This document shows positions 8,897 through 16,939 of a stretch of DNA of 64,000 bases, piece by piece; within the stretch, counting starts at the first letter, position 1; every line of letters begins with the position of its first letter. Below the pieces are notes generated by a model, which worked only from the letters and a program-made list of their open reading frames with translations, did no database searches and was not told the DNA's origin. A program made the translations under genes and the position numbers. This DNA is from an uncultured Sphingomonas sp. (GTDB lineage Bacteria; Pseudomonadota; Alphaproteobacteria; Sphingomonadales; Sphingomonadaceae), in assembly GCF_913777625.1 (NCBI RefSeq), contig NZ_CAJYTI010000002.1, positions 1-64,000 on the forward strand, read 5' to 3'.

Positions 8897-9520
8897 ATGT
8901 CGAAGTTGTTGCGTCTTCGGGAAATCGGCATGCCGATTTCCGGCGGATCTTTGACAGCGGCAGCGCCGGACCCCATTTGGAGGAGGATGGTGCACCCGGG
9001 GCCTTTGCGATCCTCCGCCGATGGCGATACGCGGCCGGCGCCGGCCGAGGGCCGCGGACTCAGCCTGGCCGAACAGGTGCTGGCGCGCGATATGTTCGGG
9101 GATGCGATCGCATTGGGGGCGGTGCGCGTCCATCGTCGCAAATGGTTCCCCTTCCAGCCGCGCAACGTGACGATGGCGCCGCGCGGTCATCTCCACTTTC
9201 ATCCGGCGGGGGACGCCTATCGCGACTGCTTCGCCGAGGCTGGGCTGATGCTGCAGGCGCACTTCATCCATGAGATGGTGCATGTCTGGCAGCACCAGCA
9301 GGGCGTGAACCTGGTGCTGCGCCGGCATCCCTTCTGCCGCTATCACTATACCATCAAGCCCGGCTGGATGCTGGCGCGCTACGGCATCGAGCAGCAGGCG
9401 GAGATCGTCCGCCATGTCTTCCTGCTTCGCCACGGTGCCGTTGTGCCGGGCGCCCCGCCGCTCACCACGCTGGAGACGATCCTGCCGTTCGGGCCCGGCG
9501 CGCCGTCTACACAAACCTAG
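8897..9520 (+). CDS. 'vgr related' HExxH protein
   Basis: The core (about 60-185) matches a small conserved sphingomonad family usually annotated 'vgr related protein'. It contains LARDMFGDAI, RKWFPFQPRN, the zinc-peptidase motif HEMVH (125-129, inside FIHEMVHVWQHQ), HPFCRYHY and YGIEQQAEIVRH. That pattern resembles DUF4157-like metallopeptidases. No signal peptide is obvious. The start is uncertain: methionines at residues 12 and 31 are alternatives, since the first 50 residues look unconserved. Enzymatic activity is an inference from the motif. Confidence 0.7.
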   Translation: MSKLLRLREIGMPISGGSLTAAAPDPIWRRMVHPGPLRSSADGDTRPAPAEGRGLSLAEQVLARDMFGDAIALGAVRVHRRKWFPFQPRNVTMAPRGHLHFHPAGDAYRDCFAEAGLMLQAHFIHEMVHVWQHQQGVNLVLRRHPFCRYHYTIKPGWMLARYGIEQQAEIVRHVFLLRHGAVVPGAPPLTTLETILPFGPGAPSTQT

Positions 9521-9623
9521 GTATAGCTGCCCCCAATCAAAGCACTGCCGCAGGCAGCGGAGGTTCAATTCCGCCCGCGGCCGAGAGGCGCGAAACTCCA
9601 TCCCGCAAGACGGGGATGGAACC

Positions 9624-10187
9624 ATGTATCACCAGGCTTTGATCGATGCCGGCACGCCCATATCCTCGGGCGGAGATCCGGCCCTGGCGGCACTGCTCGC
9701 CGGCGCGACGCGCTCGCTGGACGCGGATCCGCCGATGGCTCGAAGCTATCTGGAGCAGCTGTCGCACCTGCTCGCGCGCGGCGCGTCGTGCGAGACCGGT
9801 GCGCAGGTGCTTGCCGGGCGCGTATCGCGGCCGGACGGGTTGGCGAAGGGCGGTCTGGCCGGCTGGCAGCTGCGCCGTGTTTCCGCGCATGTCGAGGCAC
9901 ACCTGCAAGGACCGATCTTCACGTCCACCCTGGCCGGAGTCGCCCAGCTCAGCACCGGCCATTTCTGTCGCGCGTTCAAGGTGAGTACCGGCGAGACTCC
10001 CCACGGCTATGTCGTCCGCCAGCGCATCCGCCGCGCCCAAGCGATGATGCGCGATACGCAGGATACGCTGTCGGAGATTGCCTGTGCCTGCGGGCTGAGC
10101 GACCAGGCACACCTTACCCGGCTGTTCCGCCGGCTGGTGGGGACGACGCCGCTCGCCTGGCGACGCGTCTGGCAGCAGCGGGGCTGA
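9624..10187 (+). CDS. AraC-family transcriptional regulator
   Basis: A 187-residue regulator whose last 100 residues form the double helix-turn-helix of the AraC family: VEAHLQGPIFTSTLAGVAQLS, HFCRAFK, then TLSEIACACGLSDQAHLTRLFRR and the closing GTTPLAWRR. The short N-terminal part has no recognisable ligand domain. The ATG at 9624 (MYHQALID) is preferred to longer in-frame starts that run through non-conserved sequence. The M17-N-like gene follows after 11 bases. Confidence 0.85.
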   Translation: MYHQALIDAGTPISSGGDPALAALLAGATRSLDADPPMARSYLEQLSHLLARGASCETGAQVLAGRVSRPDGLAKGGLAGWQLRRVSAHVEAHLQGPIFTSTLAGVAQLSTGHFCRAFKVSTGETPHGYVVRQRIRRAQAMMRDTQDTLSEIACACGLSDQAHLTRLFRRLVGTTPLAWRRVWQQRG

Positions 10188-10198
10188 CGCGCGCCACC

Positions 10199-10786
10199 AT
10201 GGGGGATCCGGTTTCGCGCGCCATCGGGGCGTGGCGCGGCGTCACGTTCGCCGCTGCCCAGATCGATGTCGTGCACGCGGCGGACGATCTGCTGATCGTC
10301 GGCATGCTCGAAAAGGACGTGGCGCGCGGCGATCGCGGCGGCGCCGACGCGATCGATCATGCGCTGCATGGTACCCTTTCCCGGCTGCGCGCCGGGGGCA
10401 TCTTCACCGGCGGCTTCGGCGAGACGCTGATGCTCACCCGGCCGCCCGCGCCGGTCCACGCCGGAGCGCTCATGCTGATCGGCATGGGGGCATCGCTGTC
10501 CGCCCAGCCGGCGGCGTTGGGCAACCTCACCGCGCTGGCGATGCACGCGGCGCTCCGGATCGGGGCGGCCTCGGTCGGGTGCCTGCTAGGCTGGTCCGAG
10601 CGCGATCTTCCGGCGGCGGAGGTAGAGCCCTGCGCCGTGGCAATGATGCGAGGCGCGCTGGGCGCGATCGATACGCACGCCGCGGCAGGATCCGTGGCCA
10701 CGATGCGCTGGACCTTCGACATTCGCAACGGCGACAGCGCGCGAACCGCTGCCGCGCTCGCCACCGCGCTCGCCGCGTGGCGCTGA
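10199..10786 (+). CDS. M17 peptidase N-terminal-domain-like protein
   Basis: A 195-residue alpha/beta protein. The spacing of FAAAQIDVVHAADDLLIVGMLE, GGIFTGGFGETLML and GALMLIGMGA resembles the macro-like N-terminal domain of leucyl aminopeptidases. There is no catalytic domain after it and no metal ligands. It follows the AraC gene closely and precedes an orphan response regulator, so a regulatory or binding role is more likely than peptidase activity. Family assignment is tentative. Confidence 0.5.
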   Translation: MGDPVSRAIGAWRGVTFAAAQIDVVHAADDLLIVGMLEKDVARGDRGGADAIDHALHGTLSRLRAGGIFTGGFGETLMLTRPPAPVHAGALMLIGMGASLSAQPAALGNLTALAMHAALRIGAASVGCLLGWSERDLPAAEVEPCAVAMMRGALGAIDTHAAAGSVATMRWTFDIRNGDSARTAAALATALAAWR

Positions 10787-10853
10787 ACGCCGGGTGCAAC
10801 GCCGCGCAGGAACTGCTAGGATCCAGATCTTTCGAGGAGGTAGCGCGCATATC

Positions 10854-11516
10854 ATGTTGACCGGGGTGCACCGCGGACGTGTGGGCGCGCACGGCGCCGC
10901 GCCGATCCGCATCCTGTTGGTCGACGATCATGTGCTGCTGCGCGAAGGGGTGCGCGCAGTCGTTTCGACGCAGGACGACATGGAAATCGTCGGCGAGGCC
11001 GGCGGCGGAGCGGAGGCGATCCGCGAATATGCCCGGCTCCAGCCCGACCTGGTGCTGATGGATCTGCAGATGGCCGAGATGTCCGGCCTCGATGCGATCA
11101 CCGCGATCCGTGCGGCTTCGCCCGACGCAAGGATCATCGTGCTCACCACCTATGCCGGCGATGGCCGCGCGCTGAAGGCATTGCGGGCAGGGGCGATGGG
11201 CTATCTGCTCAAGGCCAGCCTGCGCAACCAACTGCTCGAGGCGATCCGATCGGTGCATCATGGCGGCAAGCACCTCGATGCCAGTGTCGCGACCGCCATC
11301 GCGTTGCACGTACTCGACGAGGATCTCACCGCGCGGGAGGCCTCCGTTCTTACGCTCGCCGCTCTCGGCAATTCGAACAAGCAGATCGCCGCCCGGCTCG
11401 ACCTCTCCGAAGAGACGGTGAAGGGCCACATGAAGGCGGTGTTCGCCAAGCTCGGCGCGCGCGATCGCACCCATGCGGTGACGATCGCCGCCAAGCGCGG
11501 GCTGATCGAGCTCTAG
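10854..11516 (+). CDS. orphan LuxR/NarL-type response regulator
   Basis: 220 residues from the ATG at 10854, which follows a GAGGAGG site. The receiver domain has the acidic pair DD in LLVDDH, phospho-acceptor Asp70 in LVLMDLQM, and lysine in YLLKAS. The C-terminal LuxR helix-turn-helix reads LTAREASVLTLAALGNSNKQ then LDLSEETVKGHMKAVFAKL. No histidine kinase is adjacent. It closely resembles the regulator at 52.7-53.3 kb (shared LTTYAGD, RAGA.GYLLK and DRTHA segments), whose kinase is next to it. Both lie beside an isochorismatase-family gene. Confidence 0.92.
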   Translation: MLTGVHRGRVGAHGAAPIRILLVDDHVLLREGVRAVVSTQDDMEIVGEAGGGAEAIREYARLQPDLVLMDLQMAEMSGLDAITAIRAASPDARIIVLTTYAGDGRALKALRAGAMGYLLKASLRNQLLEAIRSVHHGGKHLDASVATAIALHVLDEDLTAREASVLTLAALGNSNKQIAARLDLSEETVKGHMKAVFAKLGARDRTHAVTIAAKRGLIEL

Positions 11517-11646
11517 GCGCGGCTACCCGCCCCGGGCGGCAGCGCCCGAACGCATCAATCCTGTCCAATACCGTTCCTCTGCGGGGGCCTAGGGCTGCCG
11601 GCGGCGGTTCGTCGTTCGGCCTGCACGGCGGCGTATCGCGCCAACT

Positions 11647-11707
11647 ATTCTAAAGAATGGAACAGTTCGAGCAAAATTATCCGAGTTTTCGGAAAATTCG
11701 CGCCGGC
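11647..11707 (+). promoter_or_regulatory. AT-rich region with inverted repeats before the hydrolase operon
   Basis: ATTCTAAAGAAT (11647-11658) and an imperfect inverted repeat spanning AAAATTATCCGAG to TTTTCGGAAAATT (about 11673-11698) lie 60-110 bases before the isochorismatase-like gene. They stand out from the GC-rich surroundings and are plausible sites for a regulator, possibly the LuxR protein upstream. Confidence 0.35.
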
Positions 11708-11756
11708 TATTCTGCCCCCATCGACGCCGGACCCCGGCAGCAACAGGAGCCGCACC

Positions 11757-12413
11757 ATGACCATCACCGCCACCCCCACGCCGGGCACGTCGCTGCTTTC
11801 GCCGACCAACCATGCGCTGGTGCTGATCGATTTCCAGTCGCAGATGGCCTTCGCCACCAAGTCGATCGACGCGACGATCCTGCGCAACAATGCCGGGCTG
11901 GTCAGCCGCGCCGCCAAGTCGTTCGACGTGCCGACGATCCTGACCACGGTGGCCGAGAAGAGCTTCTCCGGCCCGATGTTCAGCGAAGTGACCGATGCGT
12001 TTCCCGGCCAGACGTTGCTCGACCGCACCTCGATGAACACCTGGGAAGACGCCGCGGTGATCGAGGAAGTGAACCGCATCGCCAAGCCGCGCATCGTGTT
12101 CGCGGGGCTCTGGACCAGCGTCTGCATCGTCGGACCCGTCGCTTCGGCGATCGACCAGGGCTTCGAGGCCTATGTGATCACCGATGCCTGCGGCGACGTC
12201 TCGACCGAGGCGCATGAGCGTGCGGTGGAGCGGATGATCCAGCTGGGCGCGGTACCGATGACCTCCCTCCAATATCTGCTCGAGCTGCAGCGCGATTGGG
12301 CGCGCGGCGAGACCTACGAGTCCACCACCGGCATCGCGAAGCAGTGGGCTGGTGCCTACGGCCTGGGCGTCACTTACGCCAAGGCGATGTTCGGCGCCTC
12401 CGAAGGCCATTGA
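11757..12413 (+). CDS. isochorismatase-family (YcaC-like) hydrolase
   Basis: A 218-residue cysteine hydrolase of the isochorismatase superfamily. It has the catalytic aspartate in LVLIDFQ (Asp25), TILTTVAE, SMNTWED and the nucleophile Cys123 in AGLWTSVCIVGP. VVTDACGD-like spacing is kept (VITDACGDVS). Such YcaC-type proteins are multimeric cytoplasmic enzymes whose true substrate is mostly unknown. It leads a same-strand run with the haloperoxidase-like hydrolase 42 bases later. Confidence 0.9.
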   Translation: MTITATPTPGTSLLSPTNHALVLIDFQSQMAFATKSIDATILRNNAGLVSRAAKSFDVPTILTTVAEKSFSGPMFSEVTDAFPGQTLLDRTSMNTWEDAAVIEEVNRIAKPRIVFAGLWTSVCIVGPVASAIDQGFEAYVITDACGDVSTEAHERAVERMIQLGAVPMTSLQYLLELQRDWARGETYESTTGIAKQWAGAYGLGVTYAKAMFGASEGH

Positions 12414-12455
12414 TTTCTTCTCCCGTCTGCCTGCCTCCAAGACAAGGAATTTCTC

Positions 12456-13295
12456 ATGACCTCCACCGTTACCACCAAGGACGGCGTCTCGATCTTCTTC
12501 AAGGATTGGGGGCCCAAGGATGCCCAGCCGATCATGTTCCACCATGGCTGGCCGCTCTCCTCGGACGACTGGGATGCGCAGCTGCTGTTCTTCCTCCAGC
12601 ACGGCTTCCGCGTCGTCGCGCATGACCGCCGCGGGCATGGCCGCTCCGAGCAGGTCAGCGACGGCCACGACATGGATCATTATGCCGCCGACGCCGCTGC
12701 CGTCGCCGAGCATCTGAACCTGCGGGGCGCGGTGCATATCGGCCACTCGACCGGTGGCGGCGAAGTTGCCCGCTATGTCGCGCAGCACGGCATTCCGCAG
12801 GGCCGCGTTGCCAAGGCGGTGCTTGTGGCCGCGGTGCCGCCGATCATGGCGAAGACCGAGGCCTATCCGAACGGCCTGCCGCTCGAGGTGTTCGACGGCT
12901 TCCGGAAGGGTACGGCGGAGAACCGTGCGCAGTTTTTCCGCGATGTCGCCGCCGGGCCGTTCTACGGCTTCAATCGCGAGGGCGCGAAGGTCACTCCGGG
13001 CGTGATCGACAATTGGTGGCGCCAGGGCATGATGGGCAGCGCCAAGGCGCATGTCGACGGCATCAAGGCCTTCTCGGAAACCGACCAGACCGCCGACCTG
13101 AAGGCGATGACGGTGCCGACGCTGGTCCTCGCCGGCGACGACGATCAGGTGGTGCCGTACCATCAGGGCGCCGAGCTGCAGGCCAAGCTGCTGCCGAAAC
13201 CGACGCTGAAGATCTATCCGGGCATGCCGCACGGGCTGCTGACCACCCATGCCGAGGTGCTGAACGCCGACATCCTCGCCTTCGTGCGCGGCTGA
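12456..13295 (+). CDS. alpha/beta hydrolase, cofactor-free haloperoxidase type
   Basis: 279 residues. The oxyanion-hole strand is FHHGWPLSSDDW. The nucleophile elbow is GHSTGGG (Ser98), the acid is in LAGDDDQVVP (about 230) and the base is His259 in GMPHGL. The segment AHDRRGHGRSEQ is diagnostic for non-haem chloroperoxidase/perhydrolase enzymes. No signal peptide, so cytoplasmic. An AAGGAA site precedes the ATG. The natural reaction of these enzymes is often an esterase or perhydrolase reaction rather than halogenation. Confidence 0.92.
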   Translation: MTSTVTTKDGVSIFFKDWGPKDAQPIMFHHGWPLSSDDWDAQLLFFLQHGFRVVAHDRRGHGRSEQVSDGHDMDHYAADAAAVAEHLNLRGAVHIGHSTGGGEVARYVAQHGIPQGRVAKAVLVAAVPPIMAKTEAYPNGLPLEVFDGFRKGTAENRAQFFRDVAAGPFYGFNREGAKVTPGVIDNWWRQGMMGSAKAHVDGIKAFSETDQTADLKAMTVPTLVLAGDDDQVVPYHQGAELQAKLLPKPTLKIYPGMPHGLLTTHAEVLNADILAFVRG

Positions 13296-13320
13296 TCGGG
13301 CACGCCGGGGAGGAAACGCG

Positions 13321-13569
13321 ATGAAGCCCTATCTGATCTCGCTCGCCGTCGGTCTGCTGGTCGGGGTGATCTACAGCCTCCTCGGCGTGAAGTCGCCGGC
13401 CCCGCCCACGATCGCATTGATCGGCCTGCTCGGCATGTTGCTCGGCGAGCAGGTGGTGCCGGTCGCGAAGCGGCTCTTCGCTGGCCATGACGTCGTCGCG
13501 TATCTGCGCACCGACTGCGCCGAGCAGATCCTCGGCGTGCCGGTGAAGAAGCCCGACGACCAAGTGTGA
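13321..13569 (+). CDS. XapX-domain small membrane protein
   Basis: 82 residues with two hydrophobic segments (about 4-24 and 30-48). The consensus ISLAVGLLVGVIYSLLGVKSP then GLLGMLLGEQ marks the XapX (DUF1427) family. The C-terminus is soluble and has one cysteine. It lies between the haloperoxidase-like gene and the amidohydrolase, a grouping that suggests a common operon. Function of the family is unknown. Confidence 0.85.
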   Translation: MKPYLISLAVGLLVGVIYSLLGVKSPAPPTIALIGLLGMLLGEQVVPVAKRLFAGHDVVAYLRTDCAEQILGVPVKKPDDQV

Positions 13570-13577
13570 GCCCATCT

Positions 13578-13605
13578 AAGCCCCTCCCCTTCAGGGGAGG
13601 GGCTT
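13578..13605. repeat. 12-bp GC-rich hairpin
   Basis: AAGCCCCTCCCC and its exact complement are separated by TTCA. No T-run follows on either strand that would make it a classical terminator. It belongs with the similar hairpins at 1.8 and 15.5 kb. Confidence 0.7.
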
Positions 13606-13635
13606 GAAGAAAAGAACCAACCCAAAGGAAACCCC

Positions 13636-15483
13636 ATGGCCGACCTGATCCTCGTCAACGCTCAGGTGACGACGCTCGACCGGGAGAATCCGGTGGCCGA
13701 GGCGATCGCGATCCGCGACGGCACATTCCTCGCAGTGGGCAGCGAGGCCGAGGTCCGCGCCGCCGCCGCGCCGAACGCGCAGGTAATCGACGCGCATCGT
13801 CGCCGGGTGATCCCGGGGCTGATCGACAGTCACATGCACATCATCCGCGGCGGCCTGAACTACAATATGGAGCTGCGCTGGGACGGCGTGCCGAGCCTTG
13901 CCGGCGCGATGGCGATGCTCAAGCGCCAGGTCGACAACACCCCCGCGCCGCAATGGGTGCGCGTGGTCGGCGGCTTCACCGAGCACCAGTTCGCCGAGAA
14001 GCGGCTGCCGACGATCGACGAGCTCAATGCCGTCGCGCCCGACACGCCGGTGTTCATCCTCCACCTCTACGATCGCGCGCTGCTCAATGCTGCGGCGCTG
14101 CGGGTTGTGGGCTATACCAAGGACACGCCCAATCCGCCGGGCGGCGAGATCGTCCGCGATGCCGCGGGCAACCCCACCGGTCTGCTGCTCGCCCAGCCCA
14201 ACGCGACGATCCTCTATTCGACGCTCGCCAAGGGCCCCAAGCTGCCCGAGGACTATCAGATCAATTCCACCCGCCACTTCATGCGCGAAGTGAACGGGCT
14301 GGGCGTCACCGGCGTGATCGACGCGGGCGGCGGCTTCCAGAATTATCCCGACGATTACCGGATCATCGAGAAGCTCCACGCCGATGGTCAGCTGACCGTG
14401 CGGATCAGCTACAACCTCTTCACCCAGAAGCCCAAGGAAGAGCTGGCCGATTTCGCCGGCTGGGTGAAGCAGGTGACGCCGGGGCAGGGCGACGACAGCT
14501 ATCGCCACAATGGCGCCGGCGAGATGCTGGTCTACTCGGCCGCTGATTTCGAGGATTTCCGCGTCGCCCGCCCGGACATGCCGCCCACCATGGAAGGCGA
14601 TCTCGAGCCGGTGATCCGCCTGCTCGCCGAGCATCGCTGGCCGTGGCGGCTCCATGCGACCTATGACCAGACGATCGGCCGCGCGCTCGACGTGTACGAG
14701 AAGGTCCACCGCGACATCCCGCTGACCGGCATCCACTGGTTCTTCGACCATGCCGAGACGATCAGCGACCGCAACATCGATCGCATCGCAGCGCTGGGCG
14801 GCGGCATCGCCGTGCAGCACCGCATGGCCTATCAGGGCGAATATTTTGTCGAGCGCTACGGCACCAAGGCGGCCGAGCGCACCCCGCCGATCGCCAAGAT
14901 GCTCGCCGCCGGGCTGCCGGTGGGCGCGGGCACCGATGCGACGCGGGTGGCGAGCTACAATCCCTGGGTGTCGCTCAGCTGGCTGGTGACCGGCCGCACG
15001 GTGGGCGGGCTCAAGCTCTATCCGGGCGCCAACCGCGTCAGCCGCGAAAAGGCGCTCGCCATGTGGACGCACGAGAACACCTGGTTCTCGAACGAAGTGA
15101 GCAAGAAGGGCCAGATCAAGGCGGGCCAGCTCGCCGACCTTGCAGTGCTGTCGGCCGATTACTTCTCGGTGCCCGAGGACCAGATCGTCCACATCCGCTC
15201 GGTGTTGACGCTGCTCGGCGGACAGGTGGTGCATGGCGACGGCGACTATGCTCCGCTCGCGCCTGCGTTGCCCCGGCCGATGCCCGACTGGTCGCCGGTC
15301 GCGACCTTCGGCCGCTATCACCAGTCGCTCGAGACCCGCACGCAGCTTGCCTCCGCCTGCGCCTGCCACAGCAACTGCTCGGTCCACGGCCATGACCATG
15401 CCGCAGCCCTCGGCGCGCAGGTGCCTGCTGCCGACGTCCAGAGCTTCTGGGGCGCGCTCGGCTGCGGCTGCTGGGCGGTGTGA
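13636..15483 (+). CDS. YtcJ-like amidohydrolase with Cys/His-rich tail
   Basis: 615 residues of the amidohydrolase_3 type. An N-terminal beta domain (ADLILVNAQVTTLD) is followed by the metal motif HMH (66-68, in GLIDSHMHII), a central TIM barrel with HWFFDHAE and QHRMAYQ, and the aspartate in GAGTDATRV. The C-terminal extension after about residue 570 holds CACHSNC, HGHDH and GCGC: five cysteines and several histidines, unusual for the family and possibly metal-binding. No signal peptide. Substrate unknown. AAAGGA precedes the ATG. It fits the preceding genes as one operon. Confidence 0.88.
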   Translation: MADLILVNAQVTTLDRENPVAEAIAIRDGTFLAVGSEAEVRAAAAPNAQVIDAHRRRVIPGLIDSHMHIIRGGLNYNMELRWDGVPSLAGAMAMLKRQVDNTPAPQWVRVVGGFTEHQFAEKRLPTIDELNAVAPDTPVFILHLYDRALLNAAALRVVGYTKDTPNPPGGEIVRDAAGNPTGLLLAQPNATILYSTLAKGPKLPEDYQINSTRHFMREVNGLGVTGVIDAGGGFQNYPDDYRIIEKLHADGQLTVRISYNLFTQKPKEELADFAGWVKQVTPGQGDDSYRHNGAGEMLVYSAADFEDFRVARPDMPPTMEGDLEPVIRLLAEHRWPWRLHATYDQTIGRALDVYEKVHRDIPLTGIHWFFDHAETISDRNIDRIAALGGGIAVQHRMAYQGEYFVERYGTKAAERTPPIAKMLAAGLPVGAGTDATRVASYNPWVSLSWLVTGRTVGGLKLYPGANRVSREKALAMWTHENTWFSNEVSKKGQIKAGQLADLAVLSADYFSVPEDQIVHIRSVLTLLGGQVVHGDGDYAPLAPALPRPMPDWSPVATFGRYHQSLETRTQLASACACHSNCSVHGHDHAAALGAQVPAADVQSFWGALGCGCWAV

Positions 15484-15512
15484 TGCTCGGTTTTGCCCCT
15501 TCCACCTGCGTT

Positions 15513-15611
15513 CCCCTCCCGCTTGCGGGAGGGGCTAGGGGAGGGGCTGCGCCCTATTCGCGCTTCTTCCACGTCATTCCCTCCCCCGACCCCTCCCGCG
15601 AGCGGGAGGGG
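15513..15611. repeat. pair of CCCCTCCCGC hairpins
   Basis: Two short palindromes, 15513-15534 and 15590-15611, both have arms starting CCCCTCCCGC, with loops TTGC and GA. They lie between the amidohydrolase and VOC genes. The element family also appears at about 13.58 kb. Confidence 0.7.
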
Positions 15612-15635
15612 CGTAATAGCTTCAGGAGTTTCGCC

Positions 15636-16511
15636 ATGCGCCTCTTCCTCCTCGCCTCCGCGCTCGTCCTCGCCACCCCCGCGCTCGCCCAGCAGACCGC
15701 CGATTATGCGGTCGGCCCGCAATATGACACCACGCATGTCTATGTGCCGGAAGACCAGTTCGACAGCTTCGTCACCAGCTTCCAGGCGACCTTCGGCGGC
15801 ACCACCAGCAAGCAGGGCGTGTTCCAGGTGACCCCCACCACCAGCCGCACCAAGTCGCAGCTGGTGCTCACCCCCGCCGGCACCGTCTCGGTGTTCGGGT
15901 TCAAGACGCCGATCCCGTTCCCCTTCGGCGACGAGCGCACCGGCTATCTGGTCACCGATATCGACGCCGCGGTGAAGGCCGCCGTGCAGCACGGCGCGGT
16001 CCGCCGGCTGGTGACCTTCCCCGATCCGATCGGTCGCGATTCGCTGATCCAGTGGCCGGGCGGGGTGAACATGCAGCTCTACTGGCACACCACCAAGCCG
16101 AGCTACGCGCCGCTGGAGACGGTGCCCGAGAACCGCATCTACCTGACCGAAGACGCCGCCGATCGCTTCGTGAAGAGCTGGATCGGCTATGCGCACGCCA
16201 AGGTGACCGCCGACAACCGCGTCGCGCCCGGCGCCGAGGTGGGCGAGCCCGGCAAGACGATCCGCCGGATCTCGATCACCAGCGGCTATGGCAAGATGGT
16301 GGTGTTCGTCACCGACGGCCTGCTGCCCTGGCCCTATGGCCGCGACATGACCGGCTACGGCGTGCCCGATCTCGACGCGACGCTCGCCAGGGCCAAGGCC
16401 GCCGGTGTCGAGACGCTGGTGCAGCCCATTGCCGCAGCCGGCGGCCGCGCGGCGATCGTGCGCTTCCCCGGCGGCTATATCGCCGAGATCCACGGCCCCG
16501 CGGCCAAGTGA
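15636..16511 (+). CDS. secreted VOC (glyoxalase-fold) protein
   Basis: 291 residues with a signal peptide (about 1-19, ending ALA-Q). Two betaalphabetabetabeta units follow: one from about 30 to 150 (YDTTHVYVPEDQFDSF ... PGGVNMQLYWHTT) and one from about 165 to 290 (ENRIYLTEDAADRFVKSW ... FPGGYIAEIHGP). The arrangement is typical of glyoxalase/dioxygenase superfamily proteins. A histidine and a glutamate near the strand ends (HVYV, EIHG) could bind a metal. The reaction is unknown. AGGAG precedes the ATG at 15636. Its stop overlaps the DoxX start. Confidence 0.85.
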   Translation: MRLFLLASALVLATPALAQQTADYAVGPQYDTTHVYVPEDQFDSFVTSFQATFGGTTSKQGVFQVTPTTSRTKSQLVLTPAGTVSVFGFKTPIPFPFGDERTGYLVTDIDAAVKAAVQHGAVRRLVTFPDPIGRDSLIQWPGGVNMQLYWHTTKPSYAPLETVPENRIYLTEDAADRFVKSWIGYAHAKVTADNRVAPGAEVGEPGKTIRRISITSGYGKMVVFVTDGLLPWPYGRDMTGYGVPDLDATLARAKAAGVETLVQPIAAAGGRAAIVRFPGGYIAEIHGPAAK

Positions 16512-16939
16512 CCGTGCAGACGCCCGACCCCCGCTTCGTCGACGCCATTCTCGACTGGCGGCCGACCTGGTTCCTCGCCCGGCTGCTGCTGGTCGGCGCC
16601 TATCTGCTCGGCGGGCTGGTCAAGCTCACCGACTGGCAGGGCGCGGTGGCGGAGCAGGCGCATTTCGGCATGCATCCGCCCGCGTTCTGGGCGGCGCTGA
16701 CCATCGCGGTGGAGCTGGTCGGGCCGGTGCTGATCCTCACCGGCCGCTGGATCTGGCTGGGGGCGGGGATGCTGGGGGTGTTCACCCTGCTCGCCGCCTT
16801 CACCGCCAACGCCTTCTGGACGATGCCCCCGGGCCCCGAGCGGTTCGGCGCGACCAACGCTTTTTTCGAGCATCTCGGCCTGATCGGCGGCTTCGTCCTC
16901 GCGGCGCTGGTGGCGGAGCAGGCGAAGCGACGTGGCTAG
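16508..16939 (+). CDS. DoxX-family membrane protein
   Basis: 143 residues with four hydrophobic helices. The first has LLLVGAYLLGGLVKLTDW, and the third reads GAGMLGVFTLLAAFTANAFW. This pattern is that of DoxX-type inner-membrane proteins, some of which take part in thiosulfate:quinone or other redox processes. The GTG start overlaps the VOC stop (GTGA), and the end overlaps the next gene by 8 bases, so the three genes are translationally linked. Confidence 0.85.
   Translation: MTVQTPDPRFVDAILDWRPTWFLARLLLVGAYLLGGLVKLTDWQGAVAEQAHFGMHPPAFWAALTIAVELVGPVLILTGRWIWLGAGMLGVFTLLAAFTANAFWTMPPGPERFGATNAFFEHLGLIGGFVLAALVAEQAKRRG

Noticed and set aside
10199..10786. A complete leucyl aminopeptidase
   Set aside because: Only an N-terminal-domain-like part is present; the catalytic domain and metal ligands are missing.
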